A stretch of 59,184 bases of DNA from CAZVEE01 sp964625525 (GTDB lineage Bacteria > Pseudomonadota > Alphaproteobacteria > JAJFIK01), in assembly GCA_964625525.1 (NCBI GenBank), contig CAZVEE010000013.1:1-59184 (forward strand), read 5' to 3'. A model generated the notes under the pieces. The model did no database searches. It saw nothing but the letters and a program-made list of their open reading frames with translations, and was not told the DNA's origin. Made by a program: the position numbers and the translations under genes. Of this stretch, positions 24,100 through 33,218 are shown in pieces. Every line of letters starts with the position of its first letter. The stretch's first letter is position 1.

Positions 24100-26496
24100 A
24101 TGTCGATCATGCGGATTGTGCGCTGGATCTTGATTGGTTTGGGCGTCCTTGTGCTGCTGCTGGGGCTATTCGCGGCGGAACGGTTCTGGACCCTCAGCGG
24201 ATCCTTGCCCGATCTGGAGGGCGAAATCACAGCACCGGGGCTCGGCGCCCCGGTGGAGATCATCCGGGACCGGCACGGCATTCCGCATATCGAGGCCCAG
24301 AACCTCGACGATGCGCTTTACGGTCTGGGGCTCGTCCATGCCCAGGACCGATTATGGCAGATGACACTGCTGCGGCGCATTGGTCAGGGGCGCACGGCGG
24401 AAGTCTTCGGCTCATTCGCGCTGGAGGCTGATCGCAATCTGCGGGCGCTGGGCCTGGCGCCGGCGGCCCAGGCGAGCCTTGAGACGCTTGATCCAGCGTC
24501 ACGGCGGGCGTTGCAGGCCTATGCAGCCGGCGTCAATGCGATCATCACCGCACAGGACCGCCCCTGGCCACCGGAATTCTTCCTGACACAAACCACACCG
24601 GAGCCCTGGGCGCCGGTGGATTCCGTCATGCTATTGAACATGTTGAGCCTGGGTCTGTCGGCCAATGCGTTCAACGAGTTGGGGCGGGTCACTCTGTCCG
24701 GTCATCTGACGCCCGAGCAAGTGGCGCAGATCATGGCGCCGATGCCGGGCCTGCCCGCGGACTTTGATGCGGACGCCTTCCGCCAAACCGACACCACGGA
24801 CGCGGCACAAGAGCTGGCCGGTCACATGCTGGAGCTGCGCGGCGCCTCCAACAACTGGGTTGTGGACGGACAATGGACCGCGGATGGCGAGCCCCTGCTG
24901 GCTAATGACCCGCATTTGGGCCTGACCATGCCAAGTGTCTGGTATCTTGCGCATCTTAAGTTCGGCGGGCGCAACGCCATGGGCGGCACCATGGCCGGTA
25001 TCCCCTCCGTCCTTATCGGGCAGACCGACGATATCGCCTGGGGGCTGACCACCACAGGCGCGGATGTGCAGGACCTGGTGCTGGAACGCCTGGAGGGCGA
25101 TCAGTATCTCACGCCTGCCGGACCGCGCGCGTTCGAAACCCGGGAAGAAACCATCCGGGTGCGCTTCGGCGAGACGGTGACCCAGACCATTCGCCTCTCG
25201 CGCAACGGCCCGCTCTTGCCGCTGCTGGAGGAGATGGCGCCAGAGGGCCATGCCTATGCGCTGAAATGGACGGCCCTGTCACCGGAGAACCGGACCGTCG
25301 ATGCCTCGCTGGCAATATTGCGGGCGCGCAGCGCGCCGGAGTTGCTGGACGCCCTTGAAGACTATGCAAGCCCCGTGCAAAGCCTGGTCTATGCGGATCG
25401 TCAGGGGGCGACTGGTTTCATTGTTGCGGGCGCCTTGCCCGTGCGCCATCCGGATGTGGGCGACGGTACGGTGCCGGTGAAAGGGTGGGAGCACGAGACC
25501 ATCTGGACCGGGCTGCTGCCCGCCTCGCAAGCCCCGCGCCTCGACAGCCCGGCCAGCGGTTATGCGCTCACCGCGAACCATGACATCCGCCCCCCCGGCT
25601 ATCCGCATCTTGTGACGCGGGATTGGCGCAACACCTTGCGCGATATCCGCATCGAAAACCAGCTGACCGCCACCCGCGCCCACACGGTGGCAAGCTTTGA
25701 GGCATTGCAACTGGACGAGCGCACAGGACTAAAGGACACGCTGCTGCCGGTCATGCTCGCGGCCGTCACCCCGAGTACGGAGAAAGGCCGCACGGCGGTG
25801 GCACGACTGACCGCATGGGACGGGGGCATGGGGCTCAAGGCCTCCGAGCCGCTGCTTATGGCGGCGTGGATGCGCGCCCTTGCACCGCTCATTGCCACGG
25901 ACGAGTTGGGAGACCTCGCCGATCGCTTCAATGGTCTGCGGCCGGACTTTTTCACCAATGTGCTCTCAAACCGCGATGGTCAGGCGGTGTGGTGCGATGA
26001 CACCTCAACTGGTGTGACGGAAACCTGCGCGGACCTATTGGACCAGGCCTTGATCGCGGCCATCGATGAGGTGGAAGCAGAGTATGGTGCGGATTGGGAT
26101 GCCTGGCGCTGGGGCGACGCTCACACGGCGATCCACTCGCACCTGCCCTTTGGGTTTGTGCCGGGCCTGCGGGCTCTGTTCTCGCGGGCGGTGGAAAGCC
26201 CCGGCGGCTCTTACACGGTCAATCGCGGGGTCTACCGGCTGTCGGGCACGCGGCCTTATGCCAATGTGTCGGCGGGAGGCTACCGGGCGGTGTTCAAGCT
26301 GACGGATTTGTCCCGGTCCACACATATGATCGCCACGGGCCAGTCGGGTAATCCGTACTCGCCCTTCTACGACAGCTTCGTGGCGGATTGGGCGGCCGGG
26401 CGGTTCACCACCATTGCGCCGGACCGCGAGACCTATGCCCAAGACGCCGCCGGGGTGTTGCGGCTCATACCTCAGAGCGGTGACAGGCTCGAATAG
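24100..26496 (+). CDS. Penicillin acylase family Ntn-hydrolase, paralogue 2
   Basis: 798 residues, same layout as the gene before it: one N-terminal anchor (WILIGLGVLVLLLGLFAAE), HGIPHIEAQN and GLVHAQDRLWQM in the alpha part, Ser250 in GASNNWVVDGQ as expected self-cleavage and nucleophile residue, then ANDPHL, and TGQSGNPYSPFYDS near the end. The two clearly arose by tandem duplication but have diverged widely, so different substrates are likely. It begins three bases after the stop of paralogue 1 with AAGGG as ribosome site. Its last 25 bases overlap the convergent flavin reductase gene. Confidence 0.9.
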   Translation: MSIMRIVRWILIGLGVLVLLLGLFAAERFWTLSGSLPDLEGEITAPGLGAPVEIIRDRHGIPHIEAQNLDDALYGLGLVHAQDRLWQMTLLRRIGQGRTAEVFGSFALEADRNLRALGLAPAAQASLETLDPASRRALQAYAAGVNAIITAQDRPWPPEFFLTQTTPEPWAPVDSVMLLNMLSLGLSANAFNELGRVTLSGHLTPEQVAQIMAPMPGLPADFDADAFRQTDTTDAAQELAGHMLELRGASNNWVVDGQWTADGEPLLANDPHLGLTMPSVWYLAHLKFGGRNAMGGTMAGIPSVLIGQTDDIAWGLTTTGADVQDLVLERLEGDQYLTPAGPRAFETREETIRVRFGETVTQTIRLSRNGPLLPLLEEMAPEGHAYALKWTALSPENRTVDASLAILRARSAPELLDALEDYASPVQSLVYADRQGATGFIVAGALPVRHPDVGDGTVPVKGWEHETIWTGLLPASQAPRLDSPASGYALTANHDIRPPGYPHLVTRDWRNTLRDIRIENQLTATRAHTVASFEALQLDERTGLKDTLLPVMLAAVTPSTEKGRTAVARLTAWDGGMGLKASEPLLMAAWMRALAPLIATDELGDLADRFNGLRPDFFTNVLSNRDGQAVWCDDTSTGVTETCADLLDQALIAAIDEVEAEYGADWDAWRWGDAHTAIHSHLPFGFVPGLRALFSRAVESPGGSYTVNRGVYRLSGTRPYANVSAGGYRAVFKLTDLSRSTHMIATGQSGNPYSPFYDSFVADWAAGRFTTIAPDRETYAQDAAGVLRLIPQSGDRLE

Positions 26497-26951
26497 GCCC
26501 CTTGATAAAACAGCAGCGGCGCATCCGTTCCGGCGGCTCGCAACGCCAGTACCTGGCCCACCAAAATCACATGATCGCCGGCGTCGTGGCGCGCCACGGT
26601 CTGGCAGTCGATCGCGGCCAAGGTGCCCGCCAAAACCGGCGCCCCCGTCTGCCAATGCTCCTGAGCCAAACCGTCCATGCGGCCATCTCCGGCAAACCGC
26701 ACGGACAAGGCGTGCTGATCGTGCGCGAGCATGTTTACCGCATAGCCGGGCGCGTCGTTGAAGCGGGCAAAGCGATCTGTGTTCTTGTCCACGCACCAGA
26801 GCACCAGCGGCGGATTGAGCGACACCGACGTGAAGGAGTTCACGGTCATGCCGATCGCGGGCGCCGCCCCATCTGCCGGGCAGGTCACCACACATACGCC
26901 GGTCGCGAAACGGCCGAGCGCATCTCGAAACTCGCGGGCGGAAAACGCCAT
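26472..26951 (-). CDS. Flavin reductase domain protein (FMN-binding split barrel)
   Basis: 159 residues, the usual length of the small subunit of two-component flavin monooxygenases and related flavin reductases. FRDALGRFATGVCVVTCPADG opens the domain, and GMTVNSFTSVSLNPPLVLWC is the flavin-binding core; YAVNMLAHDQ and a C-terminal LLFYQGAYSSL follow. It would reduce FMN or FAD with NAD(P)H for a partner oxygenase, but no oxygenase gene is next to it. The 3' end overlaps the penicillin acylase paralogue by 25 bases. Confidence 0.88.
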   Translation of the reverse strand: MAFSAREFRDALGRFATGVCVVTCPADGAAPAIGMTVNSFTSVSLNPPLVLWCVDKNTDRFARFNDAPGYAVNMLAHDQHALSVRFAGDGRMDGLAQEHWQTGAPVLAGTLAAIDCQTVARHDAGDHVILVGQVLALRAAGTDAPLLFYQGAYSSLSPL

Positions 26952-27208
26952 GGATCGTCAAACCTTCTTGTCTTGGGGCGCAGGCGTCGGCACCAGGCCA
27001 CAGGCGCGTCTTATAGCATGGGGAGCAAGATGGGGGGCCGCGGGCTCAGGACTAGTCCCTTTGCGCTGACATCCGCGGCCTGGCCGCGGTGCTCCTCAGG
27101 CGCTCAACACCTTTCCACCGAAGGCGGCCGCGCTGTGCTTGCCCTGTTTTCGGGCATCGCTCATGCTGACCTCATGCCTGCGAACACCGAGACCAGGGGA
27201 TGGGTTTC

Positions 27209-28492
27209 ATGACACAGCTTATTCTTGTGCACCGCGCGGCCGACCAGTATCCCGCGCAAGTCCTGGCACAGGCGCTGACCAATGGCGGTCATCGGGTCGC
27301 GCTGCTCGCCGATACGGGGCCGAGCGCGACGGAGCTGGCGCTTGCGGATGCGGTGCTCCTGCTGACGGGCAATCCAGAAGGCCAGGGTGATGATCTTGGC
27401 GCGGGCCCGGAAGCCGCGCTGCTGGCCCGCAAGCTATTGGTGGTCGAGACCGCCCCCGGCGCAACGCCAGAGGCGCTTGCCGGTGCACCGGTCTCCCCAT
27501 TGACCCGTTGGTATGGCGATCCCCATGACCCGCGTCTGCACGACCTGATGGCGCGGATCGCGCTCCTGGCGCCATCGGTTCGGCCCCAACCACAAGGCTA
27601 TCGAGCCCCTCCTCCCCCTGCTGGCCCGCAACCGGCGCCTTATCGTCCGGCGCCTTATCGCCCGGCTCCATTTCGCCCGGCGGTTGCGGCGCCGGATGTC
27701 TCGGAGACCGAAGCCCAAGTCTCGGCCATCCTGGGCATTGTGCTTTGGCTTGCGGCCTTCGTGTACATCCTGGCGAGGTTGGTGTCTGATGACCCGCAAA
27801 CGATCGGCGATTATTTGGCCGGGTTTCTGATGATCCCGTACATGATCATGTATGGAGGCCTGCCGGCAGCGGCCGTTTTCGGCTTGGCCTTTCTCGTGCG
27901 TGGACCGGACCAAGGGCCTGCCCAAATCAGTGCGCCGGTGGCGTTGGGGGCAGCGGCACTCGCGGTCGTGCTTTTTCTGACGAGCATTTTGCTGCCGATT
28001 TATGAGGGAGAACCACGCGACGGCCTGGATCACTGTATGCATGCCGCCTTGTTCTCAGCCCCGGTCATTGCTGTTCTGAGCTTCCATCGACGCATCTCGC
28101 TCTGGCAGGCGGGGCTGGCCGGCACTGTGATTACGTTTGCCTTTCATGCAGCCGTTTTGCTCGGCCTTGAGGCGAGTGCGTCCTTTGCTGACCTAGAGAC
28201 CGACGTGGATCTCAGCTTTTTGTTCGGCCTTGTGGGCGGTGTCGTGGGGGCGGCGTTGTCATTCCTTGGCCTTTGGCCGCTTCACCCCGCCTTCCAGAGC
28301 ATCGGCCGCACCGCGGTGTTCAGTGCTGGCTTGGCCGTGATTGGCACCATCGCGTTCGAACTCACAGTACGGGATGGCACTGCGTACACGACGCCCTTTT
28401 TCGAACTCGCCCTTTACCCGGCCTGGCAGGGGTTGTTTGCTTACGCGATTCTGCAACCATTTTCAGATTTGAGCTTGGACCAAGGGCGCTAG
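27209..28492 (+). CDS. TIR-like domain fused to a multi-helix membrane domain
   Basis: 427 residues. Residues 1-120 follow the TIR pattern: strand LILVHRA, helix QVLAQALTNGGHRVALL, strand ADAVLLLTGN, then LGAGPEAALLARKLLVVET (Glu68 stands about where the TIR catalytic Glu is expected) and LTRWYGDPHDPRLHDLMARI. A proline linker with the repeat PYRPAPYRPAPFRPA (about 144-158) leads to some eight membrane helices. TIR domains in bacteria often cleave NAD or make signalling nucleotides; whether this divergent one does is unknown. The ATG at 27209 has GGGG nine bases upstream; a start at 27200 is less likely. It stands alone, with no effector partner beside it. Confidence 0.55.
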   Translation: MTQLILVHRAADQYPAQVLAQALTNGGHRVALLADTGPSATELALADAVLLLTGNPEGQGDDLGAGPEAALLARKLLVVETAPGATPEALAGAPVSPLTRWYGDPHDPRLHDLMARIALLAPSVRPQPQGYRAPPPPAGPQPAPYRPAPYRPAPFRPAVAAPDVSETEAQVSAILGIVLWLAAFVYILARLVSDDPQTIGDYLAGFLMIPYMIMYGGLPAAAVFGLAFLVRGPDQGPAQISAPVALGAAALAVVLFLTSILLPIYEGEPRDGLDHCMHAALFSAPVIAVLSFHRRISLWQAGLAGTVITFAFHAAVLLGLEASASFADLETDVDLSFLFGLVGGVVGAALSFLGLWPLHPAFQSIGRTAVFSAGLAVIGTIAFELTVRDGTAYTTPFFELALYPAWQGLFAYAILQPFSDLSLDQGR

Positions 28493-28706
28493 GGGCCGGC
28501 AGCGCCCTGGACAGATGGCCCCAATCGGCCCACTTTTGACCCGGGACCTTTCGAAATCGCCATGTTGGCGATGGCACGGGCGACTCCAAGGATCATGGCG
28601 TGACGGCGCTTTCAGGCCCTGTAGGGCATGCTAAGGCGCGCCTCAAGCTGTGCCGAATGGAGGGGCCAGACGCGCAGACCGATGCGACGCAACACGGCGG
28701 ACGGGA

Positions 28707-30605
28707 ATGGACGGCACGACAGCACCCTTGATGACGCAGCTTCTGACCGGCGCCGGCGCGGCGCCGTGGCAGATGTGGGTCAGCTTCGGGGTGATCCTCG
28801 TGGCCATCATTTCCTACAGCATGGAACGGGTGCCCATGGAGATCACCTCCGCGGCCACCATTGTGGCGCTGGCGGTGCTGTTCCATCTGTTTCCCGTTAC
28901 AACGCTCGGCGCCGATCCGCTGACCATGGCGGATCTCATGGCGGGTTTCGCCAATCCGGCGCTAATCACCATTCTCTGTCTGTTGATTGTCGGTCAGGGC
29001 CTGTTCCAGGCCGGCGCCCTGGAGCGCCCGACCCGGCTCGTGGTGCGGCTGGGGCGGCGGCGTCCTTACACGACCTTGATCGCCACACTGATCCTGGTGG
29101 CGGTGGTGAGCGCGTTTCTGAACAACACGCCCGTGACCGTGATGTTCATTCCCATCGTCACGGCGCTGGCCCAGCGTACCGGGCTCGCGCCCAGCAAGGT
29201 CATGATGCCGCTGACTTATATGTGCATCCTCGGCGGCGCCACGACGCTGATCGGCAGCTCCACGAACCTGCTGGTGGCGGAGGCCGCGCGCGAGGCCGGC
29301 GCCCTCGACCTCGCCTTTTTCGACCTGACGGCCATGGGCGTGTTCCTGGGCGGGGTCGGCGCGGTCTATGTGCTGTTCGTGGTGCCCAGGCTGATGCCTG
29401 CTCACGATTCGCTGGCCGACACGGTGGTCGGCGACAGCAAGCAATTCATCGCGGAAATTGTCCTCATTCGGGATCATCCGCTTATCGGGGCGGCGCCCGT
29501 GGGCGGCACGTTTAAGCAACTGACCGACATCAAAGTGCGCATGATCCAGCGCGGCGAGCGCATGATCGAAGCGCCCTTTGAGGACATGGCCCTGCTGGAG
29601 AATGACATTCTGGTGGTCTCGGCCACGCGTCAGGCCCTCACGGACCTGCTCGCGGCCAAGCCCGACTATCTCAAAGGCATGATCGCCCGCCACGGCGCCG
29701 ACGAGGATGAGCTGGACACCGAAGGCCTTGGGGTGCAGATCGCCAACGACCTGACCGTGACCGAAGCGGTGGTGGCGCCGGGGTCGCGGCTGGTGGGCTA
29801 CAGCATTGATTATATCGGCGTGCGCCTGATGACCGGCTGCATCGTGCTGGGGATCCAGCGGCGCAGCCGCATGTACCGCACCAATCTTCAAAATGTGCGT
29901 CTGGAAGCGGGCGACGTGCTGCTGCTCATGGGCCGGCGCGAGGCCATCCGCTCGCTGCGACGCAATCGTGACCTGCTGTTGATGGAATGGGCCTCTATCG
30001 AGATCCCAAACATGGAGAAGGCGAACACGGCCCAGCTCATCTTCGCCGGTGTGGTCGGCATCGCAGCCGCGGGCCTGGCGCCGATCGTGGTGACGGCCCT
30101 CGCGGGGGCGCTCGCCATGGTGGTGACAGGGTGTCTGAATGTGCGCCAGGCGGCACGCGCGGTGGATCGGCGGATCTTCATGCTCATCGGCGCGGCGATC
30201 GCCTTGGGCACGGCCATGGAGCACACCGGCGGCGCGGTCTATCTCGCCCAAACCCTGCTGACGGTGCTTCAAGGGGCGAGCCCGCCCGTGGTGCTCTCGG
30301 CCTTTTTCCTGCTGGTGGCGGTGACGACCAACATTCTCAGCAACAACGCCACGGCGATCCTGTTCACGCCCGTCGCGATCAGCACCAGCGTGCAATTGGG
30401 CGTCCCGCCGGTCGCGTTCTTGTTCGCCACTATTTTCGCGGCGAATGCCTCCTTCGCGACCCCCATGGGCTATCAGACCAACTTATTGGTGATGGGGCCG
30501 GGGCAATACAACTTTCGAGATTTTCTGATCGCGGGCGTCCCCCTCACCCTGATCCTTTGGCTTGCCTTTTCCCTGGTGGCCCCCTGGTATTTTGGCCTAG
30601 CGTGA
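28707..30605 (+). CDS. SLC13-type permease with two TrkA-C domains
   Basis: 632 residues. The membrane parts match the divalent anion:sodium symporter/CitM-like fold; the halves each carry the helix-hairpin motif (VSAFLNNTPVTVMFIPI in the first half, TNILSNNATAILFTPVAI in the second). Between them are two TrkA-C regulatory domains at about residues 238-325 and 345-425 (ending VLLLMGRREAIRSL). Related permeases carry sulfate, dicarboxylates or other anions, so the substrate is uncertain. I start at the ATG at 28707, preceded by GGACGGGA; upstream codons are in frame to 28650. Confidence 0.88.
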   Translation: MDGTTAPLMTQLLTGAGAAPWQMWVSFGVILVAIISYSMERVPMEITSAATIVALAVLFHLFPVTTLGADPLTMADLMAGFANPALITILCLLIVGQGLFQAGALERPTRLVVRLGRRRPYTTLIATLILVAVVSAFLNNTPVTVMFIPIVTALAQRTGLAPSKVMMPLTYMCILGGATTLIGSSTNLLVAEAAREAGALDLAFFDLTAMGVFLGGVGAVYVLFVVPRLMPAHDSLADTVVGDSKQFIAEIVLIRDHPLIGAAPVGGTFKQLTDIKVRMIQRGERMIEAPFEDMALLENDILVVSATRQALTDLLAAKPDYLKGMIARHGADEDELDTEGLGVQIANDLTVTEAVVAPGSRLVGYSIDYIGVRLMTGCIVLGIQRRSRMYRTNLQNVRLEAGDVLLLMGRREAIRSLRRNRDLLLMEWASIEIPNMEKANTAQLIFAGVVGIAAAGLAPIVVTALAGALAMVVTGCLNVRQAARAVDRRIFMLIGAAIALGTAMEHTGGAVYLAQTLLTVLQGASPPVVLSAFFLLVAVTTNILSNNATAILFTPVAISTSVQLGVPPVAFLFATIFAANASFATPMGYQTNLLVMGPGQYNFRDFLIAGVPLTLILWLAFSLVAPWYFGLA

Positions 30606-30640
30606 GGGGTCGATTGGATCCAGGAAGGCGTTGAGGGGCC

Positions 30641-31387
30641 GTGACGAAACACCCAGGCAAATCGCTGCCGCAGCTTTACATCACCACACCGGCACCCTGC
30701 CCGTATCTGCCGGGCCAGGTGGAGAAAAAGGTGTTTACTCATCTTTTGGGTGAGGAAGCACCCATGCTCAACGATATGTTGAGCCAGGCCGGTTTCCGCC
30801 GCAGCCAGACCATCGCCTATCGCCCCGCCTGTGACAGTTGTTCGGCCTGTGTCTCCGTGCGCATCGTGACGAAGAACTTCGTGCCAAAGCGCAGTTTCCA
30901 ACGCCTCATCAAGGCCAATGCGGACCTGCAAGTGGAAACAGTGAGCGCCACAGCCACCCGCGAGCAATTCTCGCTGCTGCGGGATTATCTGGATGCGCGC
31001 CATTTGGACGGCGGCATGGCGGAAATGACCATCGCCGATTACGCCGCCATGGTGCAGGAGACCACGGTCGATACGCATCTGGTGGAGTATCGCTTGCCGC
31101 CGGAAACCCCGGCCCAGCGCTCGCGGCTGGTGGGTGTGGCCCTGACCGATCACCTCTTTGACGGGCTGTCCATGGTCTACAGTTTCTACGATCCGGCCCT
31201 CAATCCGCGCAGTCTGGGCTCCTACATGGTGCTCGACCATGTGCGCCGCTGCCAGCGCTCGGGCTTACCTTATGTCTATCTGGGCTATTGGGTCGATGGC
31301 TGCCGGAAGATGGACTACAAGGCGCGCTTCAAGCCGCTGGAGGCGTTGGGGCCGGATGGCTGGCAGTTGCTCGACCCGACCGAATAG
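30641..31387 (+). CDS. bpt: Aspartate/glutamate leucyltransferase (N-end rule)
   Basis: 248 residues. Bpt-type enzymes add leucine to proteins with N-terminal Asp or Glu, marking them for ClpS-ClpAP. The N-terminal block PCPYLPGQVEKKVFTHL and the Cys motif RPACDSCSACVSVRI, then the C-terminal acyltransferase-like domain with SLGSYMVLDHVRRCQR and VYLGYWVDGCRKMDYKARF, are the ATE1/Bpt signatures. The start is a GTG at 30641 with GAGGGG directly before. It follows the permease after 35 bases, but no functional link is implied. Confidence 0.93.
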   Translation: MTKHPGKSLPQLYITTPAPCPYLPGQVEKKVFTHLLGEEAPMLNDMLSQAGFRRSQTIAYRPACDSCSACVSVRIVTKNFVPKRSFQRLIKANADLQVETVSATATREQFSLLRDYLDARHLDGGMAEMTIADYAAMVQETTVDTHLVEYRLPPETPAQRSRLVGVALTDHLFDGLSMVYSFYDPALNPRSLGSYMVLDHVRRCQRSGLPYVYLGYWVDGCRKMDYKARFKPLEALGPDGWQLLDPTE

Positions 31388-31429
31388 GCCCTATACTGCC
31401 CTCAAGGACATTCGCGAGGGGGACACGCC

Positions 31430-32566
31430 ATGGATCGCCGCACCGTTCTGAAGGGCGCCGCATTGGCCGGGGCGGCACTCGCCCCCCGCAGCGAGCGCCC
31501 CCCCCACTACGGGTCAGGCAGTGGCGCGCCGGGCCCGGCTGGGGATGCCGGCCCATGCGGTGAGCCCCGCGAATTCCGCCTCGTGACCACCTGGCCCAAA
31601 AATTTCCCCGGCCTTGGAACAGCGCCTGAGAACGTGGCGCGGCGCGTGGAGGAAGCCTCCGGCGGGCGGCTGAAAATCCGCGTCTATGCGGCCGGCGAGC
31701 TGGTGGGCGCCTTCGAGAGCTTCGACGCGGTCTCCACCGGCATCGCCGACATGTATCACGGTGCGGAGTATTACTGGCAGGGGAAGTCCCGCGCCTTCAA
31801 CTTCTTCACTGCTGTGCCCTTCGGCCTCACGGCCCAGGAAATCAATGCCTGGATCCAGCATGGCGGCGGCCAGGCCCTGTGGGACGAATTGAGCGCTCGG
31901 TACAACGTCAAGGCGCTGCCTTGCGGCAATACGGGCGTGCAGATGGGGGGCTGGTTCAAGCGCGAAATCAAGACGCTTGAAGACTTCAAAGGCTTGAAGA
32001 TCCGCATGCCGGGCCTGGGCGGGGAAGTCATGCGGCGCTTGGGCGCGGCGGCCGTGGCGCTGCCCGGTGGCGAAATCTTCCAGAGCCTTCAGACCGGCGC
32101 CATCGACGCCACCGAATGGGTGGGGCCGTGGAACGACCTGGCCTTCGGCTTTTATCGGGCCGCGCCCTTTTATTATGTGCCCGGCTTTCACGAACCCGGC
32201 GCGCAGCTGAGCCTGGGCATCAATCTGGGCGTCTGGCAGTCGCTCAGCCGCGCCGACCAGGCGATTATTGAGCATGCGTGCCTGGCGGAAACACTCGCCA
32301 CATTCGCTGAGTACAACACGCGCAACGCCGAAGCGCTTCGGGTGCTGATCGAGCGGCATGGCGTGGCGCTGCGCACCTTCTCCGATGAGATTTTCGCCGA
32401 AATCGGCCGTGTCTCCGCTGAAGTGGTGGCCGAGCAGGCGGACGGCGACGATCTGAGCCGGCGGATCTATGACAGCTATCTGGCCGCGCGCAGCACCGGT
32501 ATGGATTGGGGCCCGATTTCCGACGAGGGCTTTGCCCGCGTCCGCCGCCTCTTCCCTGGCGGATAG
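31430..32566 (+). CDS. TRAP transporter substrate-binding protein (DctP type)
   Basis: 378 residues. The periplasmic receptor of a TRAP carrier. MDRRTVLKGAALAGAALA is a twin-arginine-type signal; the mature domain starts at FRLVTTWPKNFPGLG and carries AGELVGAFESFDAVSTG, LKIRMPGLGGEVMRRLGAA and DATEWVGPWNDLAFG, typical of receptors of alpha-keto or other carboxylic acids. Between signal and mature part the frame runs through a C6 and a C8 run with unusual residues (PRSERPPHYGSGSG); see findings for a possible pair of indels. dctQ and dctM genes follow, forming a complete operon. Confidence 0.92.
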   Translation: MDRRTVLKGAALAGAALAPRSERPPHYGSGSGAPGPAGDAGPCGEPREFRLVTTWPKNFPGLGTAPENVARRVEEASGGRLKIRVYAAGELVGAFESFDAVSTGIADMYHGAEYYWQGKSRAFNFFTAVPFGLTAQEINAWIQHGGGQALWDELSARYNVKALPCGNTGVQMGGWFKREIKTLEDFKGLKIRMPGLGGEVMRRLGAAAVALPGGEIFQSLQTGAIDATEWVGPWNDLAFGFYRAAPFYYVPGFHEPGAQLSLGINLGVWQSLSRADQAIIEHACLAETLATFAEYNTRNAEALRVLIERHGVALRTFSDEIFAEIGRVSAEVVAEQADGDDLSRRIYDSYLAARSTGMDWGPISDEGFARVRRLFPGG

Positions 32567-32576
32567 GGGCGCGCCC

Positions 32577-33218
32577 ATGGCACATCCGGTTTTTGAGAAC
32601 GATCTTCTGTGGACGGCCTTCCAGGTGTTCATTTGGGGGCTTTATGCCCTGCCCGTGCTGGCATTGACGGGGCTCGCCGGGCTGGTGCTCGCACGCGAGC
32701 GGTGGCGCGGCGGGTTACAGTGGCTCGCCGACGCGATCGATACGGGCAATAGTGTGCTTGGAGAAACGGTGCGCTGGGCGGCACTCGCCATGGTGCTGGT
32801 GCAGTTCCTCGTAGTGGTGCTGCGCTTTGTTTTCGGCTATGGCGAGATCGCGCTGCAGGAGAGCATTCTCTACCTGCACGGAGCGCTGTTCATGGCGGCG
32901 GGCGGTTATACGCTGCTTAAAGACGGTCATGTGCGGGTCGATATCTTTTATCGCGACGCCCCGCCCCGGCATCAGGCGCTCGTCAATGCGGCGGGCGTTT
33001 ATCTGTTCCTGCTGCCGTCCATGGCGCTGGTGTTCTACGCGGCCTGGCCGGAAGTGGGACGGTCCTGGATCACAGGGGAGAGCTCGGCGGAGGCCAGTGG
33101 CCTGCCGGTCTATCCGCTCAAGGCGCTGATCCTGCTGTTTGCCACCGCGCTTTTGCTGCAAGGCTGGTCGCTGGTGGCACGCTCGGTCCTCACTCTGACG
33201 CAACGGGAGGGCGCGTGA
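32577..33218 (+). CDS. TRAP transporter small permease (DctQ type)
   Basis: 213 residues with four membrane helices, as in DctQ proteins. LQESILYLHGALFMAAGGYTLL and HVRVDIFYRDAPPRHQALVN are the family's conserved helix 2 and following loop. The start at 32577 has GGGG nine bases upstream; the frame is open earlier inside the receptor gene. The stop and the dctM start share bases (TGATG). Confidence 0.93.
   Translation: MAHPVFENDLLWTAFQVFIWGLYALPVLALTGLAGLVLARERWRGGLQWLADAIDTGNSVLGETVRWAALAMVLVQFLVVVLRFVFGYGEIALQESILYLHGALFMAAGGYTLLKDGHVRVDIFYRDAPPRHQALVNAAGVYLFLLPSMALVFYAAWPEVGRSWITGESSAEASGLPVYPLKALILLFATALLLQGWSLVARSVLTLTQREGA

Noticed and set aside
28962..30395. A 477-codon minus-strand frame
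   Set aside because: It is His/Arg/Gln-rich antisense of the SLC13-type permease, the usual GC-rich mirror frame, with no recognisable domain.
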